Source: Casuarina equisetifolia (Eukaryota > Streptophyta > Magnoliopsida > Fagales > Casuarinaceae). From it: 64,000 nucleotides of DNA. Numbering within the stretch: the stretch's first letter is position 1; each line of letters starts with the position of its first letter. The translations under genes were made by a program, and so were the position numbers. Below, piece after piece: positions 1 to 10,180 of this stretch. The stretch covers positions 8,397,884 to 8,461,883 of the forward strand of contig CM052356.1 in NCBI GenBank assembly GCA_028551475.1, written 5' to 3'. The notes under the pieces were generated by a model, which ran no database searches, was not told where the DNA came from, and was given only the letters and a program-made list of their open reading frames with translations.

Positions 1-191
1 CACTTTTTATATAACTTTTTTGGAAATGAGCACGAAACCAGGGCGAATTCAATCAAGGAAGAAAGACTCGTCTCAAATCTTTTCTCTCCTTTCCTATTCT
101 AGTAGGAGTAATCCGAGGTGGTTGGAAAGCCGTATGAAGGGAAATGATGAAATAGACTAATCAAAAGACTAAAGGCTTGTTAGCTAATCAA

Positions 192-1092
192 TTCCTTGCC
201 GAATTAGCATTACCTTTGCAACTAATCTGGCTTTGTACTTCTTAACTCTTCCTTCTGGATTTGTATTAGTCTTAAAAACCCATTTCACTCCGATTGCTTT
301 GTGCCCTTTAGGTAGAGTAGTTAACTCCCATGTGTCATTTAATGGCTTCAATTTCTTCATCCATGGCTTTCTTCAATTTCTGATCTTGAGATGCTTCTTC
401 ATAACTTACTGGGTCACAATCTGCAAAGAGACAGAACAGTGTTCAGTTATTTCCTTCTGTCTGCTCGTAGATCTCTCGTAGACTTCTCATCTTTCGTTGA
501 GCTCCCCTTGAATCGCTGTCTGGTGAGTTGTCACTTGAACTAGCAGAGGATGGTGATGATGGTGGAGATGGAACTGGACTAAGAGGAGGGGTTTGAGTCT
601 CCTTATCTTGTTCTTCACTATTCTCATCTTCAAAGAACCTTCCTTTGATGCTTTTCTCTTCATCGCTCCATTTCCAGTAGTCTTCTTCGTCGAACTCCAC
701 ATCTCTCGATATGATTACCTTGTGACTCTCAGGATTGTATAGCTTGTATGCCTTTGTCCGATTGTCGTATCCGATGAAGATGCATTTCTCTCCCTTATCT
801 TCTAGCTTCGTTCTCTTCTGATCAGGAACATGTGCGTATGCGATGCACCCAAATACCTTGAGATGACTAACACCAGGCTTGTGACCATTCCATACTTCTA
901 ATGGTGTCTTAAATCTGACACTCTTTGTCGGACATCGGTTGAGCAGGTAGACAGCGCACGCTACTGCCTCCGCCCAGAAACTCGTCGGCATATGCTTACC
1001 TTTCAGCATGCTCCTTGCCATGTCGAGAATTGTCCGATTCTTCCTTTCTGACACACCGTTTTGTTGAGGCGTGTATGCAGCAGTCAACTGAT
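192..1092 (-). mobile_element. Ty1/Copia fossil fragment, copy A (integrase C-terminal part and start of reverse transcriptase)
   Basis: Read on the minus strand, this encodes the Copia integrase landmarks [30 protein letters not shown] and [11 protein letters not shown], then an acidic and proline/serine-rich linker, then the entry to the reverse transcriptase (NDTWELTTLPKG, IGVKWVFKT). The family is Tnt1/Copia. Only an internal slice is present, with no LTR at either end, so it is a broken fossil. The slice is repeated at 7764-8664, and both edges of this copy abut unrelated organellar-type sequence. The near identity of the two copies means the duplication is recent compared with the insertion itself. 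Confidence 0.9.
192..1092 (+). repeat. 901-bp direct repeat, copy 1
   Basis: Positions 192-1092 match 7764-8664 at a constant offset of 7572. Apart from one position near the left edge I saw no differences in the parts I compared. The match stops abruptly after position 1092 (8664). Long identical direct repeats of this size are typical recombination substrates in plant mitochondrial genomes. Confidence 0.9.
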
Positions 1093-2989
1093 CATCCTGG
1101 GTTACTGAAGAGTCGTCCGACTGCTCGGTGACCGAATCAGAGAGATTTTTACCGCTTTCTCTTCTCCCCAGCACTCTCGGACTGATCATCTTACTGCAAC
1201 AAAGCAAGCTTAGGAATGAATCTGATGGAAATTTAGGTCTCTGTCTGCTTTCCAGATTCTTCTTTCCTCTTCGGTGAAAGAGGGCAAAGATGTGTGGGAG
1301 AAAGAATTCTAAAAGGAGAGAAGATTTCGTCCACCAAGCGGGACAGAGTGCGACCCCTAAGCAATTGGAGGTTCTCGCTCTGGGGGTCCATATCATCTTC
1401 AAACTTTTCCTCTTCCATTAGTATAGCTAAATTTGAATAGGATGACTCAGCGTCAGTAAAAGTAAGCCCCCCCTTGCCTTGATTGAATTTGGCTTCGCTG
1501 CGCCCTGAATCAATCAAAAAGCTTATTGATTGAATTTGGGCGAGAGGGAGGCTGTGAGTAACCTGGGCTACGGATTTGTCGGTTGGTTGATTCGCGAAAT
1601 CGGCTCTTGATAAAAAAAGGCCCTCGGGTCCCGACCCACAAATGAATAGGAAGCGAGGCGAGGGTCTTTCATGAAAGGGGGGAAAAGAGGGGTGGGCTTT
1701 GTTCTGGGGGGGCCGCCTTGCGCAGCTTTAGAAAGGAGAGAATTTCAGAAAGTCACTCTCTCCAACCTTTTCTATCTATCTTTAGAAGTAGGTCGAGAAA
1801 AAGTCAATATGATATTTGCGTTGGTTTTTCCAACGAAACTAAGCACTTTTTTGTCTTTATCATTCGGAAAGCTCAGTCCCACACTCTAACTTCAATGATG
1901 GGAACAACCTCTGTACTCCGGCGCTCCAATGAACAAGAGTGCAACAGAATCCCTTTGTCCTGTCTTAGCTTACCTTCGTTCGCTTCTACATACAATTTTT
2001 CCAGTTTTTTGAGCAGATTTGATCACAGTTTCATAAGAAGTAGAGATCGTGAGAGAGCGTGTTTCATGTTCGAGATCCTCCCCATTTCCTCTTTTTTATT
2101 AATGGCCTATCGGGATTAATATATCTAGAACCTGAATTCATCCCGCTTCTGCTTCATAGGCTAGATAGCGGCACATTCTCATTTCTTTTCCATTCACTTC
2201 CTAGAAAACGGAGGTTTTCGACGCCTACGTGTGCAGGAGCGTACTGGAGTTTTCGGGGCTTGGCTTTGAAGTTTAAAGCCGTAGCTTGCTGTTCCCTTCG
2301 GGTCGATCTCTGTCTTGACTCCGGCCATGAATCAAACCAAATCTTTCTCCTAGTGAGGGGGCTGAACCGTGAAGGAAACGGTAATACGAGGTTCCTTGCT
2401 CTCAGTCTTAGGCTCAATTTCAGAACAGAACGTTCCTTCCGCAACGCAAGGCCGATATGTTTCGTAGCAGCCAAGGATGAGTTCGATCCATTAGGTTCTT
2501 CGATTTGTTCGGAAAAGAAACGGGGCAAAGACGACTGACTTTGGAAGCGGAACACGAACCGATTTCCGCTATTCCGGGTTCTTATTGAGCGTAGCGAAAT
2601 CAAGGTTTATGAAAAAGTCAGCGAAGTTTCTATGGTGTTCTACCTTTGCGTAGTCTCGGTCCACAGTGGAAGGCGTAGCACCTGAGCCTCGTTAGACTCA
2701 GCGGAAGTTTAAGGTGTAAGTAAAGAGAATAGAAGAGATGAAGTCCGTCCCTTAGCCTAGTCTATATCTACGACGCAACTCCGTACCGACGCCTCACTAC
2801 TACTTAATTAATTAATTAACGGCTAGCCTTATAAATCGTAAAGTTGAACTGTACAAACTCGAGTTCAAGACCTCCGATTCAAATCCGATCGACTAGATCC
2901 GATCACATGATCAAAAAACTATTCAATTAAAAGCCTATTTCTTTTTTTTTAATAATAAGGAAGCGCTTGATCCGGGCCTTATAAGGGCA
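1093..2989. other. Unassigned organellar-type sequence
   Basis: No gene was recognised. Two long overlapping open frames lie on opposite strands (2059-2538 plus and 2154-2603 minus), but neither translation resembles a family I know. The stretch 2600-2830, with a TTAATTAA-rich segment near 2811, reads like mitochondrial intergenic DNA. Confidence 0.5.
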
Positions 2990-3600
2990 TCGAGATCAAG
3001 GAGATCGTGGGATCAAAGTGGACGTTCCCGATTTCCGTGGCCGATTGCATCCCGAGGACTTTCTTGATTGGTTAAGTAGCGTGGAGAAGTTCTTTGATTG
3101 GAAAGAACTATCCGAGGTGTACGAAGGTGAAATTCCTGAGCACGGGTCATGCCTCAATTTGGTGGGATCAAGTCCAAGCAAGGCGTGAGCGGAAAGGCAA
3201 AGGGAAGTACATGAGACAAGATGCGATCGAGGTTGCGGGAGAAATTTCTACCCTCTAATTAGACCCTGTTCCAAAGGTTTCACTTCGCTTGTTAGGATAG
3301 GGGGGAGAGAAGCGTACAAGAAAGCCCCTACTCCTAACAATAAAATAACAAGTTGCGGAGTTCTACCAATTGTTTATTCGAAATGGCTTGAACGAATCCG
3401 ACGAAAAATCCCTTGCTTGATAGGGCTTGAGGTTAGAAATCCAAGATGAAATCTCGATGCATCAGATGTGGAAAGCGGCCTATCAACTAGCTCTAAAGGC
3501 CGAGGAAAAGCTAAAGAGAAGGACCACAAGGAGGCACCGAAGGTTATAACCGAAGGTGATAGGGGATCGACCTCTACCATCGGGCGAGGAAAGAGACCCC
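2990..3600 (+). mobile_element. Ty3/Gypsy fossil fragment, gag region
   Basis: Plus-strand translation gives pieces typical of plant Ty3/Gypsy gag: a match to the phrase F-x-GRLHPEDFLDWL, then ASIWWDQVQ, then a later segment resembling YQLALKAEEKLKR. Only a gag slice is present, without LTRs, protease or polymerase, and it is clearly broken with several interruptions. It is embedded in organellar-type sequence upstream of the ccmFc fragment. Confidence 0.75.
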
Positions 3601-3645
3601 CTTTTCCCTTACCTCAAGATATATGGCACGCTTTACTAATATAAT

Positions 3646-3693
3646 CTCAAGTCAAGGCTCCATCCTACTCGTTGCCCAGAGCCTTGACTTGAG
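3646..3693. repeat. Hairpin, 15-bp perfect inverted repeat
   Basis: The arms 3646-3660 and 3679-3693 are exact reverse complements (CTCAAGTCAAGGCTC and its complement) around an 18-base loop. It lies between the Gypsy gag fossil and the ccmFc fragment. It could be a transcript-end stem-loop or the footprint of a small mitochondrial hairpin element. Confidence 0.7.
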
Positions 3694-3940
3694 CATTGTA
3701 CAAGTGCTTAAGGCTCCTTCGGGCCATGCCCACAACTATTATAGTTGGCAAGGCTTGGAAGCAAGCTACCAGCGCCTATCGGCGAGAACTAGGCTTGGCT
3801 TGCTTAGTCGTGCCCGCCCATTCTGTCTCGCCCTAAAGCCGGCCCGCTCTGAAGAATGAATGGGCCGGCAGGCCGGGCGGACGGGGACCATCGAAGAAAA
3901 GAAGTGCCTCGACGCGCCGCAGCCACTACTTTGACTCCTT

Positions 3941-4267
3941 TTATGCAATTATGAACTCCACGGAACTTTCTCGATTCCAACGCAACTTATCCTTTTGGAG
4001 CTGACGTAACAAACTACGCGAGCCTCCCGACGAAGCCAACATAAATCCTATCCGAATAAAAAAAATAAAAGGCAGTTTCATTATGGTGGTATACCAGCCC
4101 CCTGTTCTGGAACTTCCAGTTCCAATTGAAGCATATAGATCCGTAACTGGATTTGTATGTATAGCCACTTCAGTCGTGCTCGTACTTTCTCGAAAGTATC
4201 TTTTTTCGGGGAACATGGTCAACCAGAAATTCTTATGTTCGCGATTCTTCATCCACCGATGCAGAAA
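3941..4267 (-). pseudogene. ccmFc: Mitochondrial ccmFc, 3' end of the last exon
   Basis: The minus strand encodes the C-terminal part of the cytochrome c maturation protein CcmFc, a heme-lyase subunit of the mitochondrial inner membrane. Residues from LHRWMKNREH through MFPEKRYF, IGTGSSRTGGWYTTIMKLP and LRWNRESSVEFIIA to the stop are continuous, about 108 codons. Ser and Pro appear where the edited protein has Leu (SSGGSRS against SLGGLRS in other plants), so the sequence is unedited DNA. The first exon, the intron and the start of the last exon are missing. Homology stops at about 4267, where sequence belonging to a nad2 intron begins on the opposite strand. It is a fragment and not a working gene. 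Confidence 0.93.
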
Positions 4268-4276
4268 AAAAGATCT

Positions 4277-4328
4277 CCACCTTCTTTCATTCACTCGTTC
4301 TTCTCCATAAGGACGAATGATGCCAATT
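4277..4328 (+). repeat. 52-bp dispersed repeat, copy 1
   Basis: It is identical to 23843-23894. A shorter third copy of its right end lies at about 13187-13206. The repeat begins almost exactly where ccmFc homology stops, suggesting that it mediated the recombination that joined ccmFc to nad2 intron sequence. Confidence 0.85.
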
Positions 4329-4533
4329 GTATCGGCGAAGGAAAGACCCCCCATTTCATAGCGCCTGGGGAACGCAAGTTTGATCGAGGATTGGAGAGGA
4401 GAGGTGGAAGAAAAGGCTCGGGATGGATTTAGGAGTCTTTGTGCGAGCCGTATGCGGTGAGAGTCGCACGTACGGTAACGAGGGGGGTTCGCGTCTATAC
4501 GTGTAGTGTGGTGGTTGGGCCTACCCACCCTAT
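4329..4533 (+). other. 3' part of nad2 group II intron 2, with domain V and VI
   Basis: Positions 4445-4476 form the canonical group II domain V hairpin (it begins GAGCCGTATGCGG and closes with CGCACGTACGGT). A domain VI-like stem follows, ending in CTAT at 4533, directly before nad2 exon 3. In angiosperms this intron is trans-spliced, and this would be its 3' half. The upstream limit lies near the 52-bp repeat at 4277-4328. Confidence 0.8.
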
Positions 4534-4694
4534 TTGTTCCATGATCTATGGGTCTACTGGAGCTACCCACTTCGATCAATTAGCCAAGATTTTGACCGGA
4601 TACGAAATCACTGGTGCTCGATCTAGTGGTATTTTTATGGGGATTCTATTTATCGCTGTAGGATCCCTATTCAAGATCACTGCAGTTCCTTTTC
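4534..4694 (+). pseudogene. nad2: Mitochondrial nad2, exon 3 (complete)
   Basis: The exon encodes CSMIYGSTGATHFDQLAKI, then LTGYEITGARSSGIFMG and FKITAVPF, part of the ND2 membrane subunit of respiratory complex I. Its length of 161 bases equals the exon 3 length I recall for Arabidopsis. It is bounded by a group II intron end on the left and a plausible intron start (GGGCGGCTG) on the right. A Ser codon in VGSLF stands where edited ND2 has Phe, so the copy is unedited. No other nad2 exon is in the window, so it cannot give a protein here. Splice positions are inferred from reading frame and length. Confidence 0.9.
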
Positions 4695-5775
4695 GGGCGG
4701 CTGTAGGACGGACGGCCGCCTATAGGTGGTAGGGTAGGGTGGGTGGTACCGCTCAGATTGCGGCCAATCTTCCTAACCGCGCGCGGGCCGGGCTTAGAGC
4801 GCGTGAAACTCATCACTACCTCGTAAGGGCGTTGAGACCATAGCATGTTACACGAAAGCGCCGCTTTCTCTGGAGTGTTGTCACACAGCTGCCCGCCTAG
4901 AAGAGCCACTCGCTCTGGAGTGTTGTCACACAAGATAAGCACGCCGCCCGCCGCCTGCAGGCCGGGCGAATCGAAGTTATCTTCCGGTCAACTGTCCACC
5001 CAGTCAAGTGCAAAAAACACAGTAGAATCACGCAACGCACGCTGCTGGTGTGCTTCCTGCCCGCGAGGAAAGAAAGAAGAGCGACAAGGTTTAGTTCAGA
5101 TTTGACTGTTTGCAGCATGGGAGCAGATTACCCAAAAAATACCTGGGAACAATAAAAAAAAAGATATCTCGGTAACGAAAACTATAGGGGGCTGTATTGG
5201 CGAGATCCAACGGTGAACAGCTGCCAAAAATAAAAACCGCCTGGAAGTCCGAGGACCTTTAGTACCGTACCCTACCCCCGAACCAGCAGCTTTCGCGACA
5301 AGGGCGGTCTTGCTTGGCGTAAAGTTTGATCCTACCACTCGTCCCTCGTCTGCTCGTCGAGTGCGTCCCTGGCCCTTGCTCGTCTCTAGTAGCCGATCGA
5401 GTTTCTTCGCCCCTCTCCCTTCGGTCGAGTACAATTTCATTCCCTCCCCCTTCTTTCAAAGGATCTTTTCCTAGGTTAGCTCTCTACTTGCATCTCTGCT
5501 TGCCTGTCCTCCTCGTTCATTTGTCTCCATAGGTTGCTGCCCCATGAATCTAGTAATTTAGTCAGTTCATAACAATCTCTGTAAAGCAAGGGGCAAAGCT
5601 TCTACGGCAGCTCCCCCCTCATGTAGTCGTCGGCCTTCCCCAGCCCCTCCCTTCGTCACTTCTGGCTAAGCATCTTTCGGCGGAGGAAAGGAGGCGACTA
5701 GTCGCTTCTGGCGAAGCTGCGAGCCTACCCTTCTCAAGCCTACTAAAATAGCTTACGCTTACCAAGCCTAGTCTA
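4695..5775. other. Start of nad2 intron 3, then unassigned organellar-type sequence
   Basis: Sequence from 4695 looks like the 5' end of the next nad2 intron and is GC-rich, with a short repeated phrase (CTCTGGAGTGTTGTCACACA) near 4870 and 4912. From about 5100 to 5775 no gene was recognised. A minus-strand frame at 5096-5440 contains a hydrophobic run but no family I know. Confidence 0.5.
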
Positions 5776-6040
5776 CTAAAATAGGGCTACAGCAAGCAAG
5801 CTTTCCCCCTTTGTTTGTTGTGGGTCGCGCCTCACCGCAGGACTAACCAATACGGGCAGATTCACTCGACAGTAAGCTTTTCCTGCTGATGTTAGACATA
5901 CATAGAATGTCCAGATCCTTCCATTTAATTTAACCTTAAACAGCCTCTTTATTATGAAGCCAAAAAGCAGGGGTTTATTCAAAGTTGACAGATATCCCAC
6001 TACACTAGTCAATCGCATTCGCCTCCTGGAAAGCCAGAGC

Positions 6041-7300
6041 TCATAAAGCCAGTAACCGAAAATGACTCCGTATAATTATTACAGAGCTCATTTCTTTATG
6101 GTACGATAACCCTTTTCCTTTACCTTCGCCCCTCTCACTGGATCGATCTCTAGAATTATAGGAATTTTCCGAACGACCCTTTACAAATAAACCCTCAGCC
6201 TGATCATCACTGCCTTTCCCATTCAATCTTGTTCTCAACTCCTTAGAATTCAAAGCGGACTTAACATACGCTAAGGAGATGCTATCTCTACCATACAACA
6301 TTGAATTAATAAAATGTGAAAAGGAATCCGGCGGAGAACACAACACAATCAGGGCTTGATCCTCATAATCCATTTTTATATCAATATTTTTCAGATCCAT
6401 AATAATTTTATTAAATTCATCAAGATGCTCATGTTGAGGCGTACCTTCCTTCATCTTGAGGGTATATAACCGTTGCTTCAAATACAATCGGTTGGTGAGG
6501 GACTTCTTCATGTACAAACTTTCTAGCTTCTTCCCAAGTCCAGCGGCAGTTTCTTTATCGGCGACTTCTCTCAAAACCTCATCAGAAAGAGACAACAGAA
6601 TCGCACTGTGGGCTTTTTCTTCCAGTTCAGAAATTTCTTCCTTTGTCGATGTTGACGACGTTGTACCGTCCAAAATCTTCGCCAAACCTTGTTGTCGCAA
6701 CAAAGCACGCATCTTGATGCGCCATAGACTGAAACTATTCTGACCATCAAACTTCTCTACTTCGAATTTAGCAGTAGCCATCCCGCAAAAAAACCCAAGC
6801 TCTGATACCAGTTTGTTGTGACCAATAATATTTCGGATCGCAAAGAAGTAGAAAAAAAACAGAATAAAATAAGTAAATCACACAAAACACCAAGATTTAC
6901 GTGGTTCGGCTTGACAAGCCTACGTCCACGGGCGGAGACAATCAGGAAGAAATTCCACTATCAAAAGATGGAGTACAAAATAGTGGTGAAGAAAAACCAC
7001 TAAAAATCCAAAGCCCCAATACACCCAAAGCCTCAAACTCTCACAAAAGAGAACCTTTTTACAAAAAAAAGATAAACTTTTCTCTTGCTCTCTTAGTGTG
7101 GCTGCTCACAAAGCTCTCCTTTTTTTGTGTATTCAGGCAAGCCAATCTTCCGTGTGTAAGGCGGAAGCCCCCAAAAATGGTTTTCCACAAATGGGTGATC
7201 CAAAGATCGAATCACCATGCGTATCTTGGTGGTGCTTACTTTTGGAAGCTCTGATTCCTCTGGTCATCTCGCTACTTTGAGAACTGCGAGAGCAGAATCC
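6041..7300 (-). mobile_element. Ty1/Copia fossil fragment: LTR, primer-binding site and gag
   Basis: On the minus strand, gag begins at 6781 with MATAKFEVEKFDGQNSFSLW and continues through a UBN2/Tnt1-type gag (LYMKKSLTNRLYLKQRLY). Just upstream of gag, 6799-6810 is complementary to initiator-tRNA-Met (TGGTATCAGAGC on the minus strand), the standard Copia primer-binding site. An LTR edge is at about 6814 and the LTR appears to extend to roughly 7260-7330; its outer end was not fixed. Only the 5' part of the element is present. The internal pol slices at 192-1092 and 7764-8790 are probably from the same family but are not joined to it here. It is a broken fossil. Confidence 0.88.
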
Positions 7301-7330
7301 GAATCAGACTTTCAGATGTCACTTGCTTTA

Positions 7331-7763
7331 TTCCTTCATTCATGGAAAGCTTTATATCGTATTCTTTAACGAAACTTGTTACAAGTGATGAACCTTCCAC
7401 CTATTCGATCTATCGGAAGAAGTTTTGTGACTAAAGAAGATCAGCCCACGAAAGGACTTCCTGAACTACTCAACAGAACTAGACTCACGAACTGAAGCTA
7501 GCCACTCCTTGAGAAGGAAAGGAAAGGTAGGAGCACTTTAACGACAGGATAGAAAAAAGAGAGACAGGAGCATAGCAGCAAAACGGGCCTAGAACTTGGG
7601 GACAACAAAAGAAAAGGAACGAACGAAGGCATAAAGAACTAGAGCAGGAAGACGAGTTGGAATATTGTTGTATGAACTGGTCTATTGATCAGAAGCATCC
7701 AGCAGCGCCGCACCGGTTTAGAATTCTATTCTAAGGGCTAAGGCTCTCCTTATCCCCCCTCCC
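7331..7763. other. Unassigned sequence between two Copia fragments
   Basis: No gene, RNA or clear repeat was recognised. Part of it may belong to the outer end of the Copia LTR. Confidence 0.4.
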
Positions 7764-8664
7764 TTCTTTGCCGAATTAGCATTACCTTTGCAACTAATCT
7801 GGCTTTGTACTTCTTAACTCTTCCTTCTGGATTTGTATTAGTCTTAAAAACCCATTTCACTCCGATTGCTTTGTGCCCTTTAGGTAGAGTAGTTAACTCC
7901 CATGTGTCATTTAATGGCTTCAATTTCTTCATCCATGGCTTTCTTCAATTTCTGATCTTGAGATGCTTCTTCATAACTTACTGGGTCACAATCTGCAAAG
8001 AGACAGAACAGTGTTCAGTTATTTCCTTCTGTCTGCTCGTAGATCTCTCGTAGACTTCTCATCTTTCGTTGAGCTCCCCTTGAATCGCTGTCTGGTGAGT
8101 TGTCACTTGAACTAGCAGAGGATGGTGATGATGGTGGAGATGGAACTGGACTAAGAGGAGGGGTTTGAGTCTCCTTATCTTGTTCTTCACTATTCTCATC
8201 TTCAAAGAACCTTCCTTTGATGCTTTTCTCTTCATCGCTCCATTTCCAGTAGTCTTCTTCGTCGAACTCCACATCTCTCGATATGATTACCTTGTGACTC
8301 TCAGGATTGTATAGCTTGTATGCCTTTGTCCGATTGTCGTATCCGATGAAGATGCATTTCTCTCCCTTATCTTCTAGCTTCGTTCTCTTCTGATCAGGAA
8401 CATGTGCGTATGCGATGCACCCAAATACCTTGAGATGACTAACACCAGGCTTGTGACCATTCCATACTTCTAATGGTGTCTTAAATCTGACACTCTTTGT
8501 CGGACATCGGTTGAGCAGGTAGACAGCGCACGCTACTGCCTCCGCCCAGAAACTCGTCGGCATATGCTTACCTTTCAGCATGCTCCTTGCCATGTCGAGA
8601 ATTGTCCGATTCTTCCTTTCTGACACACCGTTTTGTTGAGGCGTGTATGCAGCAGTCAACTGAT
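7764..8664 (+). repeat. 901-bp direct repeat, copy 2
   Basis: This is the partner of 192-1092 in the same orientation, at offset 7572. Confidence 0.9.
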
Positions 8665-8790
8665 GCTTGATTCCATTTTCCTTGCAAAATTCCTGAAATG
8701 CCCTTGAAGTGTACTCACCACCTCTGTCAGATCTTAGTACCTTGATGTAGTAGCCACTTTGCTTTTCCGCCATCGCCAACAACTGTTTAG
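7764..8790 (-). mobile_element. Ty1/Copia fossil fragment, copy B (integrase and start of reverse transcriptase)
   Basis: Minus-strand coding starts with SGYYIKVLRSDRGGEY and SRAFQEFCKENGIKHQ, the integrase catalytic-core side, and runs through the same integrase and linker as copy A to the reverse transcriptase entry. It is about 125 bp longer at its integrase end than copy A. The longer edge stops beside a 21-bp motif (8793-8813) that also occurs near 5859-5880, which suggests a recombination point. It is a broken internal slice without LTRs. Confidence 0.9.
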
Positions 8791-10180
8791 GGAAGATTCA
8801 CTCGACAGTAAGCTTTCAAGAGAACAACGTGTTCAAACCGAAGCTCCTAGGTCAAAAGCATAACTTGGGTCTACTGGTCTTACATCGCTCCTAGAATTGG
8901 ATCCGATCGTAGCCTAGCTTCAAAGAAGTCGTTACGTGAGAAGGTGTAGGTGCTGCTCGATCGAGCCAAGTAGTCCCTTTCTGCTCATAGTAGCCTTTAC
9001 TACTCATAATGGCCAATACCCCTTCAACTAGAGTTGCGGATTCTACTCTTGAAGTGAGTCACTCAAGATCTGCAAGGACTGAACCATGCTTCCTCGGAAA
9101 AGGAGAAATAATAGGCTGAGCAGGCTTGTCTTCGCTTCTTATCCATGATCAGTCTTTCCCTTCATTCCGAGTCAAGGGGATTGGGGATTTCCCTTAATTG
9201 CCTCTTAGTTCCTGCGGGTAGGCTGCTCGCCCGTGCTTCATGCCGCATTTCCTAGGTGGAGAGATTCCCCTGCTTCTTGCCTTCGTGAAGGTTCTCAACG
9301 TACTCCTTTCTGCCCTCCAGTTCTCTTATATGTTGCCTGAGTTCATAAGGGGAAAAAGATCATGTGATCGGATCTAGTCGTTCTAGCTGCACAGTAAGCA
9401 TAGGCATCATGGGAGGAGGCTTCAGAAACAAAGGTAAAGGCATTTGAATCCGAACCAGGCCCACCAGTAGCTGTTGACCCAGTGCCAGGCGATTCATATC
9501 CAAAACCTGTTTATGCCGCAGCATATCGAGATCAAGGCCTACCTACAGGAGAGAAGGTAACAAAGGCATAGGTTGGACCAGGGGCAGCCCCAGTTAGACT
9601 TCCATAGTAATACGTTATAAAGCGCGTGGCATTCCTTCCAGTTCAAAAGCCGGCACCCGCCTAGATCGAAAGCCAGCACCAGAAGCAGAGACAAGGAAAG
9701 CGAGGGTGATAGTCAGTATAGGGAGCACCCCTTCCAGTTCCAGTTAGGGATCGAGACCGAGTTTACCTTTTTTACCAATAAGAAATAGGTAGGAAATAGT
9801 TTGACGCAAAGTTAGTTAGATAGTCATAGCTTGTTATAGGTCCCATTGAAGTTGACCCGAAGAGGCGAGAGAAGCTAAGGCATATACAAGGGTAGAGGCA
9901 CCGGTTTCACCCCCGGGCGTTTCAAAACCAATTGCGGGGACGGATCCGGTTCCACCATCATTGGCAAAGGCAGGAGTTGAAAAAAACAATACCAGGAGCA
10001 AAAGACCACTACCAAGACAAAAACAAAGGTAGAAGCACAGCCCGGCGGGAGTAGAGACAGCGGGGGAGATAAAATCAGTTGCAGGGGCAGGAGGAGATAC
10101 TCGACTTACAGACTCGGGCTTTGAAACAGGACTTGAAGTGGGGGTATTCGTTCTGGTTTCATAATTGCTTGAATAGGCCG
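8791..10180. other. Unassigned organellar-type sequence with Pro/Ala-rich reading frames
   Basis: No known gene was found. From about 9400 to 10130 the plus strand reads as interrupted Pro/Ala/Glu-rich segments (such as EPGPPVAVDPVPGDS and RVEAPVSPPGVSKP). These look like decayed copies of a repetitive coding sequence or low-complexity DNA. Confidence 0.4.

Noticed and set aside
2059-2603. Two overlapping open frames of 149-159 codons on opposite strands as a mitochondrial gene
   Set aside because: Neither translation carries a motif I know. Both are rich in Ser/Arg/Leu like other shadow frames of this block.
4534-4694. nad2 piece as a reverse-transcribed (spliced) copy
   Set aside because: I first thought exons 3 and 4 were joined without an intron, but the reading frame and the 161-base length show a single exon flanked by intron ends, with an unedited Ser codon.
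10079-10180. N-terminal extension of the RNA polymerase frame
   Set aside because: The 34 residues before the internal Met do not fit polymerase sequence and match the Pro/Ala-rich flank, so I treat them as unrelated sequence open by chance.
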